Below, in pieces: positions 24,471 through 36,800 of a stretch of DNA of 64,000 nt. The notes beneath the pieces are model-generated. The model was not told the origin of the DNA and did not search any database. It worked only from the letters and a program-made list of their open reading frames with translations. Each line of letters starts with the position of its first letter. The stretch's first letter is position 1. The DNA is from Mytilisepta virgata (lineage: Eukaryota > Mollusca > Bivalvia > Mytilida > Mytilidae), in the NCBI GenBank assembly GCA_028015205.1, contig CM051514.1, forward strand, positions 41,866,150 through 41,930,149. The letters are read 5' to 3'. The translations under genes were made by a program, and so were the position numbers.

Positions 24471-25548
24471 TTAGAACATGACTGATTGAAGATATTTTCG
24501 ATTAAGGATTTTATCTTTATCACAGAAGACTGCAGTAGATAGGAATCACCATAAACAGTCCATCGTAGACTCATACCTTACTGCATCGACTACAAAGAGA
24601 CATTATACTTACTGCAACGTTATTACATACATTCTCTGTAAAACTGTAACAAGGATTGTAAGAGAAAAGATCTCCAGCTCCAGCATCTGGTACGTCTTTA
24701 TATCTTTAACAATACACATAACTTATTGTAAGTGTTTTTTTTACGTTATGTGTTTTCAATTAAAATTACGTAGCTGTTTTACAGATTGGTTCTGTAATTT
24801 GCTATGCGATACAAGCTAAACGAAAGTAACATTTGGCTCTCTTATAATATCAGATTTTTGTAATTCACTCCACCAATTCAGATCTTGAGACTTTGCAGAA
24901 TGTTTTCGAACATGTACATGAAGGAATATGATGGTATTTGATGATTTGTTCAAATTTTTTTGTGTTGTGAAACTTAATCAATTTTCATAAAATAAGTTGT
25001 ATATGGAGGGCAACTGGTTTGTGTAATGAACCTTTTATACGATTATTGACTAATTAACGGAAACTTTCCTGAATGCTTTTGGCAATATTGAAGGGAGAAT
25101 ATTGCCAAGTCGAAGGATTTTTTTATGGCATAACTTAACTTTGTCAGTTTGAGAAACAACTCCGAATTGTGATAGTTGTGACACGTATGTTTGATCTTAT
25201 GGCTTAGTACAGGTATTTGTCACTATTATACACAACTGTGTTTTCATTACAAACCTACCTGAGGTCTGGACGTGAATATTTAAAGTAATGTAGTAGTGCA
25301 CGTTAAACGAAAAAAAGATACTTACTTCGGATTTCCATTCGACAAGGCTAGTGGCGACAAATCGATCACAGTGCCATCCTCCAGCTTACACTTGCAGGAA
25401 TTGACCTTGGCACAATTAAATCCACAACTACATCCTACGAACTGTAAAACTATACATGTTGCAAGCATTAGATTTGTCCAGTCAGCCATTTTTGATAACA
25501 ATGTCAGTCAGATAGGTTATTTTCTATATTAATTTCTCACTTTTGTAC

Positions 25549-25563
25549 TGCTTATATATAGTT
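25549..25563 (-). promoter_or_regulatory. TATA box of gene B
   Basis: On the minus strand, ACTATATATAAGCAG lies about 65 bases upstream of the ATG at 25489, which places a start site near 25530. Gene A has only weaker TATA-like words at the matching place. Confidence 0.6.
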
Positions 25564-26440
25564 AGCAAATAGTATGTTTTCAACAGATTTTGAATTTTCT
25601 AAAATAAACGTCATTAACAAGACATTAAATGTGAAGGTTAATATGTGATCACTGTTCTCGATAAAACGATTATTATCAAAATGTAAATAAACAGTTTGGA
25701 TTAAGTAATAATGATAAAAATTATACACTTATTATCTTATTTATGACAATCTTATAATCATTATTACTTATTACGAAAAGTTGCAGAGCTGAGCAAAATT
25801 TCAGATAAGGTAAACCAAAATTTCATCGAAGTATAAGACTATGTATGTGGGTGATGCTCCTTAATTTAAAAATACATTCAACAATATATATCATAAAATT
25901 TTGAATATCAATTTCATATCTAATACTGAAATACTAGCAACCACAATATGTGATATATAGAGTGAAATTAGTACAAGGGCCAACAGTTTCCATTTCAGTG
26001 TATAAGATTAAAGGAAAATGTAAGGCATTCTTTCGTCTGGACTATTTTTATGGACTTGTAATAAAAATGTTTAACCTGTAACACATCGTTATTTCTGGCC
26101 TTTTACATAATCACATGACGGACAAAATGTGAAGCTATTTACATATTTAAACTAATGACTATGTTCTGTCAATATCTTTACTCTACATATACACGTATGT
26201 ACATTACTCAGTAAATTTATATACCAATCTAATTGTGTCCGGGATCTTCACTATTTTGCATATCTATTGTTTATTACAGGGGGAATGTAGTGTATGAACC
26301 AAAGATTGCCGAGCCAACTTTGTTTGCCAAAAGTATTTTGAATGTTTAAATGGTTAAATGACATCTGCTATAATACCAGAATTAGGATATTATTATAAAC
26401 ACTATAGATACATGTATAAAATTAATGTATCTTAAGCTTA
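25564..26440. other. Intergenic; upstream region shared with gene A
   Basis: The stretch 25650-25770 is similar to 10560-10670, and the remainder is partly similar to sequence upstream of gene A and to 30560-30700. No gene. Confidence 0.5.
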
Positions 26441-26885
26441 CGATACTGTCATTTTCCAGAGCTTGTGACATATACATTGACTTCCTGGAAAGAGCCCGGC
26501 TCCTGAAAAGTTGCTCAGACAGGGATATGTTGCTGCTAAGTTCGAGTAATCCTTATTAAAGTTTTACGGACGTGATCATTACTTGGTTGACATATGAAAA
26601 AACCGTTTCCCAAATAAAAATGGACCTGTTCTATTGATGTTGTTCCTTCCTCATACCGGATTTGACATGTGAAGCATGGCAGGTGTCCTGCAGGAAGCAA
26701 CGACTGCTTACTCTACCGGAGCACCTGAATCTACCTCCGGTCTTTTGGTGGTTTCCATGTTGTTCATATTTTTTTAGTTTTTAATTGTAGTGCTTGTCTT
26801 TGTTGGTCTCTGGAGATTGTCAGTTGTTTCGATTTTACCCTCCTTTGAATAACTCTTTTTGGTTTTCTTGACTTTATTTTGAAAG
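26441..26885 (+). mobile_element. Decayed RT-type retroelement 3' fragment
   Basis: The stretch contains GTGACATATACATTGACTTC, AAAGTTTTACGGACGTGATC, CCTGCAGGAAGCAACGACTG and the tail TTGTCAGTTGTTTCGATTTT. These are the counterparts of the element at 19646-20330, with frameshifts and deletions. Confidence 0.7.
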
Positions 26886-27440
26886 AATGTCTAAAATTAC
26901 ATATTAATTTTATATAAATACCGATGCATGCACAATGATCATTTCTAGTGCAAAGAAATTCAAATTCCTCTCTAGTATTAAGAAATACATTATTTTTTTT
27001 TAGCAATTATGTACTGTTTTCAAGATGAAAAGAACCAACCAAATGTTACCTTACGAATTCGAATAATAAATCAGAACAGCAAAATGATAATAATTACAGA
27101 ATCTGGGACAGTTATTAAAATATTTTCTTCTCACATAGATAATTAATTTTATGATTGATATGCACGATATGCATGTGTACCATATCTCATTAGATATTCC
27201 TAGGGCCTTAAATCTAAAAAGCCGAAATTACGATAAAAAAAATGTTGAACGGATAAAAATACAAATTATGAATCTGAATGAAATGCAAATTAGGAAGGTG
27301 AACAAATCACAGAACATTCTATATATCAGGGAATAAACACGAATTGATTAACCCTTACAGTGTTGCAATATCTAAGATGATTTATCAAAAGTTTTTAACC
27401 ATTAATTAATTAAATTTGTGATTCCCCCACAAAAATCGCG
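26886..27440. other. Intergenic, nothing recognised
   Basis: Chance ORFs only; carries one copy of the AAGAACCAA..CAAATGTTACC flank repeat. Confidence 0.4.
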
Positions 27441-27450
27441 TTGAGCACTG

Positions 27451-27466
27451 CCCCCCCCCCCCCCCT
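27451..27466. repeat. Poly-C run
   Basis: About 16 C residues directly before the ORF above. Run length in an assembly is uncertain. Confidence 0.7.
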
Positions 27467-27505
27467 CCAGTGTCGTCTGCATACGGAACTACACTGTTAT
27501 TAAAC

Positions 27506-27757
27506 ATGGCTCCGACGTTTGCCGTTGGAACGTTCCTTGAACTAGAAGGTGAAAAGTTCAATGTGGTTGACTGTGAAAAACCCTATGCAAATTTTGCAGG
27601 ACATTATGTCATACAATCATCATCAGGCCGCGTCCTAAAGAAATTCAGACACGAATTGTGCCTATTTGAGAGAGATTTCTTGAGGGATTCTCAGTCTGAC
27701 GAGGAATTTGGCAACATGGAATTCTTCCTTGAAGAAACCACATATACTGATTCATAA
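27506..27757 (+). CDS. Hypothetical 83-residue protein or terminal exon
   Basis: ATG at 27506 (AACATGG) opens 83 codons beginning MAPTFAVGTFLELEGEKF and ending in an acidic stretch before TAA. Codon use and GC content stand out from the surroundings. The frame is open upstream to 27471, just after a C16 run and CTCCAG, which would make a strong splice acceptor, so this may be the last exon of a longer transcript. No signal peptide, membrane span or known motif was seen. I do not recognise it. A gene fragment captured by an element is an alternative. Confidence 0.4.
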   Translation: MAPTFAVGTFLELEGEKFNVVDCEKPYANFAGHYVIQSSSGRVLKKFRHELCLFERDFLRDSQSDEEFGNMEFFLEETTYTDS

Positions 27758-27942
27758 GTATTTTGGAAAAATAATGTACACACACATCATGTGTAAGATT
27801 ACCGTTGTGTAAAAATCCATTCTTACAATATGACAATGTGAATTTAAACCAAATCTTCGAAAGGTGTAATCAATAAATAAACACGTGAAAATCCATACAT
27901 CTAAACAGAAAAACAGAACCAAAATAGCCCATCAAAATTGTC

Positions 27943-28043
27943 ATTGTTTTACCACTGGCTGGCCATTTATGCCGTTATTTTACCCTTCGCTAGCGCTCAG
28001 GGTAAAATAAAAGGCATAAATGGCTAGCCTGTGGTAAAACAAT
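27943..28043. repeat. Near-perfect 100-bp hairpin
   Basis: ATTGTTTTACCAC...GGCCATTTATGCC...TTATTTTACCC pairs with GGGTAAAATAAAAGGCATAA...GTGGTAAAACAAT around CTTCGCTAGCGCTCA. A palindromic MITE or a foldback end. Confidence 0.85.
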
Positions 28044-28382
28044 AATGAACTGGAGTCTCCGTGAATTATTTCTTATTAGATACCTTTCTAATGTATAAAA
28101 TTATTACTTTCAAATGTGAAAAAACTGAAATTTCATACAAGCAATTACTGTTGTTTGATTAATGATACTTTCTATTGCAAAGAAATTCAAATTCCTCTAT
28201 AGTGCTAACAAATACATTAAGTTTTTTTTCCTTTTTCGAGCAATAATTCAAGATGAAAAAACCAAATGTTACCTTGCTAATTCGAATAACATTTTCATTT
28301 CTTTTTAAAACCTACTTCCTTTCTTTTTTATAGGTTAAATCATATCACGTTAAAAAAATCGTACAATTATTGTATTTTGTGC

Positions 28383-29826
28383 TTAAGGGCATACGATACA
28401 GTTACAGGGGAGATAATCGCGTCGCTAACGTCCAACAAGAACTTTTCACGGAACATTTTCCTTTTCCTGCAACGTCGCTAATTCGGACGTCTCCTTTTCG
28501 CAGAAAATAACGTTACGTCATAAAACGGTTCAGGCAGAGAGGGAAATAAGTGGACAAAAAAAACACGATCAGGAACACCAAAAAGGCGACAGTCAAACGA
28601 CAAACAACACAAAATACTAAAAAGTACACACAGAAACGAGTAGCAGGAACCCCACCAAAACTAAAGGATGGCGTTTTAATGGGTTTCATGGCGGAAAGTT
28701 TTCCCTTTTGGAATAGATAGATTCCGATACATTGACATCTATATTTATAGTTCATGTAGTTGTAAAATCCCTTAGTTCAAATGGTGCATGAATATTGTGA
28801 GGAACTTCTATGTATCAAGACGATACCTTTACATTTTTGTACATCATTTAATAAAAATGAAATTACAGAATTAATTTCTCGGACTTGCTAACGTATGGTG
28901 ATTTGCTTTTTTGAAAAGAGAGTAAAATACTTAATTGGACATACATATGCTGAGAAACGCTAGTCATATACGTTTAAATACATGTATTGCTTTGGATAGA
29001 AACAGACGTTCAATAATCGGCGAAAATTGTCAGAATCTCCAGATATATATGAAAAATTTATAAAAATTATTTTTCAGTAGCAACGCAATCCACAGCATTA
29101 TTTCCCATTGGTGACAGGACATTTAACACAAAAGATGAAATAAGCAAAATTGTTGTAAAACATATAATTTGATCAGGAATTCTTTTCAAAGAGAGTGATT
29201 CCAAGCCTTTTATTCATACACGTGGGAATCGGGACCACACGAGTATCTGTTTTGCGTTATGGTGGCACGTCATTTCCCGCGTAAAATCAACAGTTGTACA
29301 ATGCCTAAAAATTCGACAGTTTTTTCAAAATATCTAAAAAATGAGATCATGGACCCCTTAATCTCGAAACTGCATTCGATAGCAAATTATAAGGACAACA
29401 TTATGTGATTTTTAGATTAAATTATCAATAGCAGATTTTTTTTAATATACTGATGTATCGTGCCAAAATTCAAAGTTTTTGGTAATATATCACATATTTT
29501 GAAAAAAGGAAAATATCTTGTAGCACAAAATCGTCTAAATTTTATTTATCGGAAGAGAAGAGATATCCGTTTTCTTTATGCAAAAAACCCGATGTATTTA
29601 TCTTTTAAAACAAGAAAGTACTTGATTTTTATCGAAATAGGTGAAAAGACGATATTTGCACAATCTTACTAAAAATCCCGGAAATTGAACCTTAAATATC
29701 TCAAAAAGTAGCATATGAAGGTGTTATTTTCTTTGTATTTTTAGAAAGATCGGTGAAAAAACTACCAATATGCAAAATCTCAAAGAAAAATCAATAGTAG
29801 ATCGAAACTGTATCGTATGCCCTTAA
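28383..29826. mobile_element. 1.44-kb TTAA-flanked TIR element
   Basis: TTAAGGGCATACGATACAG at the left edge and CTGTATCGTATGCCCTTAA at the right edge are perfect inverted repeats beginning with the TTAA target. This is the hallmark of piggyBac-type transposition (established knowledge). Inside there are only short ORFs (70 and 80 codons), no transposase, so it is non-autonomous. It begins with a GC-rich stretch and ends AT-rich. Confidence 0.9.
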
Positions 29827-30334
29827 AGTTTTTCCTGTGAAACGCTTATGAACGAAATGAACAAAATGTTCCAACATTCACAATTATCTATTTTTCATAC
29901 AATGTAACATTGCTTCAAAACAGGGAAATAATACACAATCTTAGACAGTTCTGAAATATTTGATACTCACACGGATAACTATTTTATGATTACGATTTTT
30001 CATCCGAAAAATATCTGTATGTCATCAGTTATTCTGATGGCCTAAAATGTAGAAAGCTAATACAGATAATTATCAATTTACAGAACAGATTTAAATGCAA
30101 ATTATGAAGATGACCTACCAAAATCGTTTAAGAACAAATATATGAACCAAAGTTATAAAAGCTAGATTCCTCAATATAAAACAAATTACTACTGTACATT
30201 TTAAGTGATACAATCTGTTTAGAAGATACATTGCTGAAATAATATAAAATAGTAACTTATATTATAATTCCTTTAAATTTTCCATTCCAAATTTAACAAT
30301 AATTACCAGAAATTTCTAAGGCTCTTCCTTTTGA

Positions 30335-30565
30335 TGCAGAGGTAACCCTTAGCTGAGTTTGGATACCTGTTTGTTTTATTTGTTTTGATTTTTGATGGTT
30401 GTGCTTATTAATTCATCGTTAGATCTTTAACTGGTTTTCTAATATTTTGATCTCGAGCACTGTTGGCGAGTTTTCAGTCAACTAAATGGTCATACAGTGC
30501 ATCAGATTTATTTCGGTATTTTGTGATACGTTTTATTATAACTTGTTATATAATGTATCAATCAA
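30335..30565 (+). repeat. Dispersed repeat R2, copy 1
   Basis: GGTAACCCTTAGCTGAGTTT ... TTAATTCATCGTTAGATCTT ... TTTCGGTATTTTGTGATACG. The same sequence is found at 42090-42290 and 42440-42640. Confidence 0.8.
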
Positions 30566-33200
30566 AGATTGACAAGTCAACTTTTTGCCAATTTTTTTGT
30601 TTTAACGTTTAAATGATATTTACTACACCAAAATCTAGATAACATTCTAACCATTTTAGGTACACGTATAACATTAAAGTATTTTACAATACTGTAAAAT
30701 TTGAAAACAAAAAAGCTTAATTAAATACATGTCAATACTGTTGCTTGAACAATGACACTTTCAAGTGTTAAGAAATTCAAATATCTTCTTTGTGCTAAGA
30801 AATACATTAACTTTTCTTTTTTTAGCGTTTATGTATTTTTGAGATGAAAAGAACCAAATGTTGCCTTGCGAATTCGAATAACATATCTTAATTTCTTTTT
30901 AAGACCGACTTCCTTTCTTCTATTTTGTAGTTTAGTCATATCACGTTAAAAGTTCTACAATTTTGTTGTAATGTAGTGTTGAAAGGTAATTTTGTCAAAC
31001 GTATTTTAATGTGTACAAAACTTTGTACTATTCATCACCGTCGGTTATTCTATGTAAATGTATATACAAATGAATATCTTTATACAAATGTAATCATATT
31101 TCAAACCCCCATCAGTAGCAAATGACCGATCCCTTAAATCCAGCCAAAAATCATGTTACAAATTTAACTTAAATATCATTTGATTTTATCTCTGGATTAT
31201 ATACATGTGTAAAGATATGTATATATCAATACAGTTTGTTTTTTTTCTTCTCAAATTACAGGAACAAAATATTAGATCGAAATTGGTGTTTTTTATTACT
31301 CTCATAATTGTTCCCTTTTCTAAAGGAGCTCACATAATAACCATGCATTATACATGCAACAATACACAGACTTGCATCTTATTATTGATAAAAAATGTAA
31401 ATATTGCATTTGTATTTTCTTAGACACGGGGGATGTAATTACAAGTGCGTCACTCGATTAAGTTTTAGTATATCATATATTTGTTTTATGTGTCGTGAAT
31501 TAATCTAGGAACAAATGCACATATTCGGATAATAACTTATTTATATGGTTGATGATATGTGAAGATCCCATTTTAATAAATGATTTGGGAGAATTTTTGT
31601 TTACATATTTTGAAATAAAACAAAAAGTTATACTTAATTGATTCAATATATCTTAGAAAAATAATTTTGATTTATTGTAATAATTCTTGTTCAAATATAT
31701 AATGTTCTTAATGAGCCCAAATTGGATAAAAAGTATTCTATTCTATTCTATACGAATATTTTTATTTCAACATACAGAATCAGTTGTAAGTGCCCTTGTT
31801 GCATGCTTCGTTTCATATGTAATAGAATAAAATTACCGGAATGCTTTACAAAAAAATGTTTTCAAGAAAAATATAACGATAAGTTTATTGTTGTTATAAA
31901 TACAGTTTTTGTACAAGATCAAATTAAGCTTAAATTTGACAGAAAAAATATGCAAGGTACAATTGCTCCTAGTTTTTGTTAGTATCAAATTATCAGATTT
32001 ATTTATTTAATGTTTGAATTTGTAAGGTATTTATTTTTTCACATTGCATTTTACTGCAAAAATGTGTCCGACAGTTCTTTCAAAAACAGTAGGATTAAAG
32101 TTCCATGTATTAATTGTTGAAGCAGTTATATCGGTAGTACCAACAGAGACTTGTGAATCTAGCTGTTAGGTTTAAGATTTTCAATGGATCATTATTGAAG
32201 ACCTTTCAGAGATTTTCAAAAAAAGACAACAATATAAATATTTTATGATATCAATTTTGATGCACACGCGATGCATATTCTGTCAAATTAAGAATCATCT
32301 GTTTTCCCGATAATATTAACTCCAAAAAGTTCATTTATTCGCCCGACTAGTAATTTGCAGTTAGTTTTGGGTTTTGAACAATACTTTTTATGCTGCCAGT
32401 TTGCAATTAAGAAACTTACCATCATTTTCAATGGTAAGACGTCGAGGAATTATGCAAAATTACTTGTGTTGCTTGTATATTCAATCTTATCAGCTTACCA
32501 AGTTGAGAATTTACAAACTGCATAATTTTCCGAACGTTTATTTTACATTATCGTTTAACACTTTTTCTTATCCTGAATAATAGAGTTCTATGGTATTTTG
32601 GAGATTTAGTAAAGAGCGTGGTATGATTTGGCCCCTTGAATTCCAAAATTAAAAATTAATGACAAACTTACTCTCATCTATCATTAAATACTCTTAACAT
32701 GGTGAATTTTAAGGAACATCCTTGCCCAAAAAGATATCTCATCTTTATGTAAGACAATTATTATTTAAAAATCTTTTTGGGCAAGACTGCTGTTCATAGT
32801 TGTTTTGACCAAAATTCACTGTGATAACACTCACTATTTTCTCCTTGATTTAGCAGACGTCAATGTTGCAATATGAGAAGGACAATGATTGATAGACTGT
32901 AAAATTAAAAATGGTAAAAATTCGAATCTCTAACCTTACTTTTAGTTTTTCCTGTCAGATTGGGCCAAATAATGGCTAAATCATACCATCTTCTTTTTGA
33001 CATCAGGTTATTTTTAGTATTGTGGTTGATGCCTCGGATTATTGTTTAAATCACAAGTATTTTACATCTCATCTGTATATAAGATGGTGTGGATCACACC
33101 CATGATATAATATTTTATTAAAAATTAGATTAAATACCATATTTATTCAGATATTAAGCCTCATACAATATATATTTTAACAAACTGACGAAACACCGTA
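30566..33200. other. Long AT-rich intergenic stretch
   Basis: No supported gene. A flank repeat copy lies at 30820-30960. At 32720-32790 an imperfect inverted repeat around CTTGCCCAAAAAGAT / ATCTTTTTGGGCAAG is seen. ORFs of 60-86 codons are AT-rich and without coding character. Confidence 0.5.
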
Positions 33201-33891
33201 TTGACATTTTTGCATACTCGAAAACAGATTGTTTTTTTCATTTCTCATATTTTGTTCATATCTCAATAAACGAGAAAACATTTTTATTTCTTTATACAAA
33301 ACAAATAAGACAATACAGGTTAATTTTCATTAACTGTATGATGATGGGTTTATTCTCTGTTTTTCTCCTACGTCTTCATATTCATGGTATTGTCGTCTAC
33401 CACATGTAAATACGTAAACAATACCATTCTAAAATGGAAGAATACCAATTATATAAAAAACAAATACAATTTACTGAAACAGATTTAGATAAGCCAAATG
33501 GAGATCGATATATTTTTATCCTATTCCATTTCAGTGGGGAATATATACCATAAAAACTGCCGTTTCGTTTTGTATGAATACGAAATTTAACAATAATCTT
33601 GACAAATGTCCTTTATTACTAATTGCGTATGGAAACTACAGACAATTTTCTGATGATAGACTGTTTGGTTATGGTCAAAGTTTTACAGAAAATCTAGACC
33701 AATGTGGTATATGACGAGCACAGAAAAATACATTATTGTTCATTTCATATGATCCCCAGGCTACTTTTATTTGTGGCCTCGAGCTATATGCTGAATGGTA
33801 TGTTTAGCTTTGATCTTAAAATGGCCGCATTGCTTGTGTTTCTGAAAAGGGGAGATTCACGATAAAGCCAGTTATGCTGGAATTGACACTG
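33201..33891 (-). other. Presumed 3' UTR and flank of gene C
   Basis: Follows the gene C stop. An AATAAA-type word on the minus strand occurs near 33285. Its similarity to 18220-18760 suggests a conserved duplicated 3' region. Confidence 0.4.
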
Positions 33892-36800
33892 TCAACAAAA
33901 TATACAGTAAGGTATTACCTTAATTGAGGAACCAACAAGTGCCCAGAAATGGTAATTAGGAATGATTTCTCTACCAGTAGCGCCATTAATCTTATTATAG
34001 GCCATTCCTCCAAGCAAATATACTCCAATTAAAGAACCAACTCTGAAATTATGTAAATGATTCATTTTAACAAACAATTCTGAGATTGGTAATTTTAACA
34101 AAATAATGAATTTTAAAATGTTTCCACTTGATACCCCACCGTATCATTCAGGGTACTTATTCATATTTTCCTAAGTGTTTCTTTCTTATTTAGGGCAAGC
34201 ATGAATTTATCAGGAATTGAAATATGAATGGGCAAAAAGTAGTTCGAGACCCTCAAACTGAAAAAGTTTTTCATTTCTATAATCCCAGCATGTTTTATGG
34301 GTTGTGTTTATTTTGTTGTATGGTATGGGGAGTTGGTTCATTGATAATTACTTCCAAGGATTTAAGAACAATTAGTATGAATAATACAATGGTAACTTTT
34401 TCGTTATCGGAACACAAATATTTGTAATCGAAGCAAAGTTGTCAATCTTTTGCATTTTTAAACTGCAAAATATGACACTGAAACAGAAGCGACAACTATA
34501 AAAGCAAGTTAACTACCTCTAATTAGCGTTCATTGCAATTCGAGGTCATGTGATTGTCGTATTATATTTATTACCCATTATAACACCTGATTTTTAATAG
34601 GTCCAAAAGTGTCGCTTTACAATTGCATAGTAACCAAAAATGATAAAGAATCTTATTATACCCTTATCTTAAAAGCATTGGCAACACGCCAGAGAGAATG
34701 TATATTGATCCACAGCTGTGTTGTACCGTTAGTCGATGTTTTATACAGAATTTTGGTATTTTGTTTTACAAATATAAAATTGCATCTAAAGTAGAACGCA
34801 ATTCGTGGAGAAAACACATTCATATAGCAGCAATATGTTTCAATGACATATTTATGTTAAAAATAAGTTTTATGTTTGACTGTTAAAAAGGGTTTTCCGC
34901 CTTAAAAGTAATGACACAGAAAAAGACTGTTAAATATTTTCATCAGACGAATTATTGCGCCTGTAAATTAATGTACTTCAATAATTATTACATAATGATA
35001 GAAAAACTTTGGAATAGAAAATACATTTATTGTAACAGTAGCTGATATTGAAAATATTAGCTTATGCAAATATCTTCTGTAGACGTTATGCACTCGACTC
35101 ACTTACTTACACGATGGCAAAGACAGCCCCGGCACTCAGTCCTTTCCCTGGGTTCTGTATTTTAGGTGCTGGTGTGGAACGACAAACATGCTTACTATGA
35201 AGCTTAAAATACTGCAAAAATATTTATGGTTATGAAATTTGAAGATATCATTATGAAACTACCACAGAAGAACCTCACAAAAAAGAAAAAAAAATACAAA
35301 TGAAACGCATTTATTCAAATTAACAGTGTGTACCTTGTTTTTTTAATACGCAGCATGTACAATACATGAAATAAAACCAATCCAATGCTTTATATTGAAC
35401 AACCCGTCTAAATTCAGCGAAACTTTGTATTATTCATGTAATTTCGTCTTGTCGAAACGGTAATATATTCTTTATAATGTATCCGACACACCTCACGTTT
35501 AATCCAGAGTAATTGACATTTCATATACAGTCAAACCTGTCTTATTTGAACTTCCAGGGAAGATAGAAGTTCGGTCAAATAAGACATATGGTCACTTAAT
35601 ACAGGTCGAATAAATTCTTTAACGATTTTACAAAAGTGTACTTACATATTTCCCACTTCCAGCAGGTTTTTCCCCTTCGACAATAAACTGTTCATCCTGT
35701 AGTTCGTCACATATCAACACTATATAGGCCGTTCTTAAAAAGATATAAAAATAACTTCAGATACGAAATATGTACAAACAATGCGCAAGCCTAGATTAAC
35801 TTTCTTTGATTACACAAACTTTTGGAAAGCGTTATAAAAATTCAAATGTTGTGAAGAATAAAAAACAAAATTAAAAGGATATTTAAAATGAAGAACAAAA
35901 TGAATAACAGGGGAAGTCAACAATGAAATAATAAGATACCAACGTCACCCAAACAGAAAGAACCAGGACAAAACAACACAAAACACAAATCTTACATTTA
36001 AAAGATTTCCGTACTTCAAGTGAAACTTTCAACACATGTATCTAAAATTGTTGTCGAAACAACTACCGAGAGTATGCAACGAAATCGACACTGAGGACCA
36101 TATGGCAATATATCATGTTTTTGTAGTGACCTACCGTTCCATATATTGTCATTTGACTCGAAGTGTTATGAATCATTTCTTATATAATAATTATAAATCA
36201 TATATGTAGATTAATACACTGCATAAGCACATGAGGGGGAAAATTGTCTAAAACATCTATATAGGCTCATCATCGAAACATTTTTAATCCAACCCTTAAA
36301 AAAGTAGCTTTTTTCAGATACAACCCGAAAAACAAATCTAAATCCGTTTTTTGAAGGCCTGGGAAAAATTATGAACACCAAGAATATCTATCTAAGAACA
36401 TTTTAACCCCAACCCTACAAACATCTAATTTTTGTGAAATGAATTAAAAAAATCTAGATGTTGAAGTCATACTTACAATCAGTAACATTTATGTACAGTC
36501 ATTTCAGGTAATTCTGCGCATCGTCCTATTCGGAGCATTAACATGAAAATGATTTGAATGCTCTTAATTAAACGCTGCGCCGAATTACCCGACAACATAG
36601 TAATTATTTAAGCACTGTTGCTAAACTTTGAAGCCAAAAATACATCAACAAATTATTACCCCATGCAAAAATCACATAATTGTCCAGGCCAAATATCTCT
36701 GAAATTTTATATCTTCTCCACAAAAATTACTCCAATTTCACTACAATATCTGCTCAATATGTCCAACCGAACGAAAAGAATGCCATTCTTTAGACAAGAA

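Larger units (their letters stand above)
21055..25489 (-). pseudogene. MRH-domain gene B, disrupted copy of gene A
   Basis: Exons 25489-25326, 24703-24613, 23788-23670, 21801-21717 and a relic 21125-21055 have the same lengths and phases as gene A exons 1-5 (164, 91, 119, 85, 71). Exons 1-3 are open and conserved: signal peptide MADWTNLMLATCIVLQFVG, CKCKLEDGTVIDLSPLA, FSYNPC, VCQ. Exon 4 has an in-frame TAG (21782-21780) where gene A has CAG, just before the last lumenal Cys of that exon. The acceptor before exon 5, TAAG in gene A, is TAAA here. No exon 6 is visible. As it stands it could make only a 131-residue soluble fragment of the MRH domain. A TATA box survives. Most likely a pseudogene; a secreted decoy is possible but less likely. 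Confidence 0.8.

Noticed and set aside
29460..29672. 70-codon ORF in the TTAA element as transposase
   Set aside because: Too short, Lys/Phe/Ile-rich from AT bias, no catalytic motif.
33780..33890. Extra last exon of gene C after the GTAATA donor
   Set aside because: The possible introns would be only about 30-75 bases, and reading through gives a tail that lines up with gene A.
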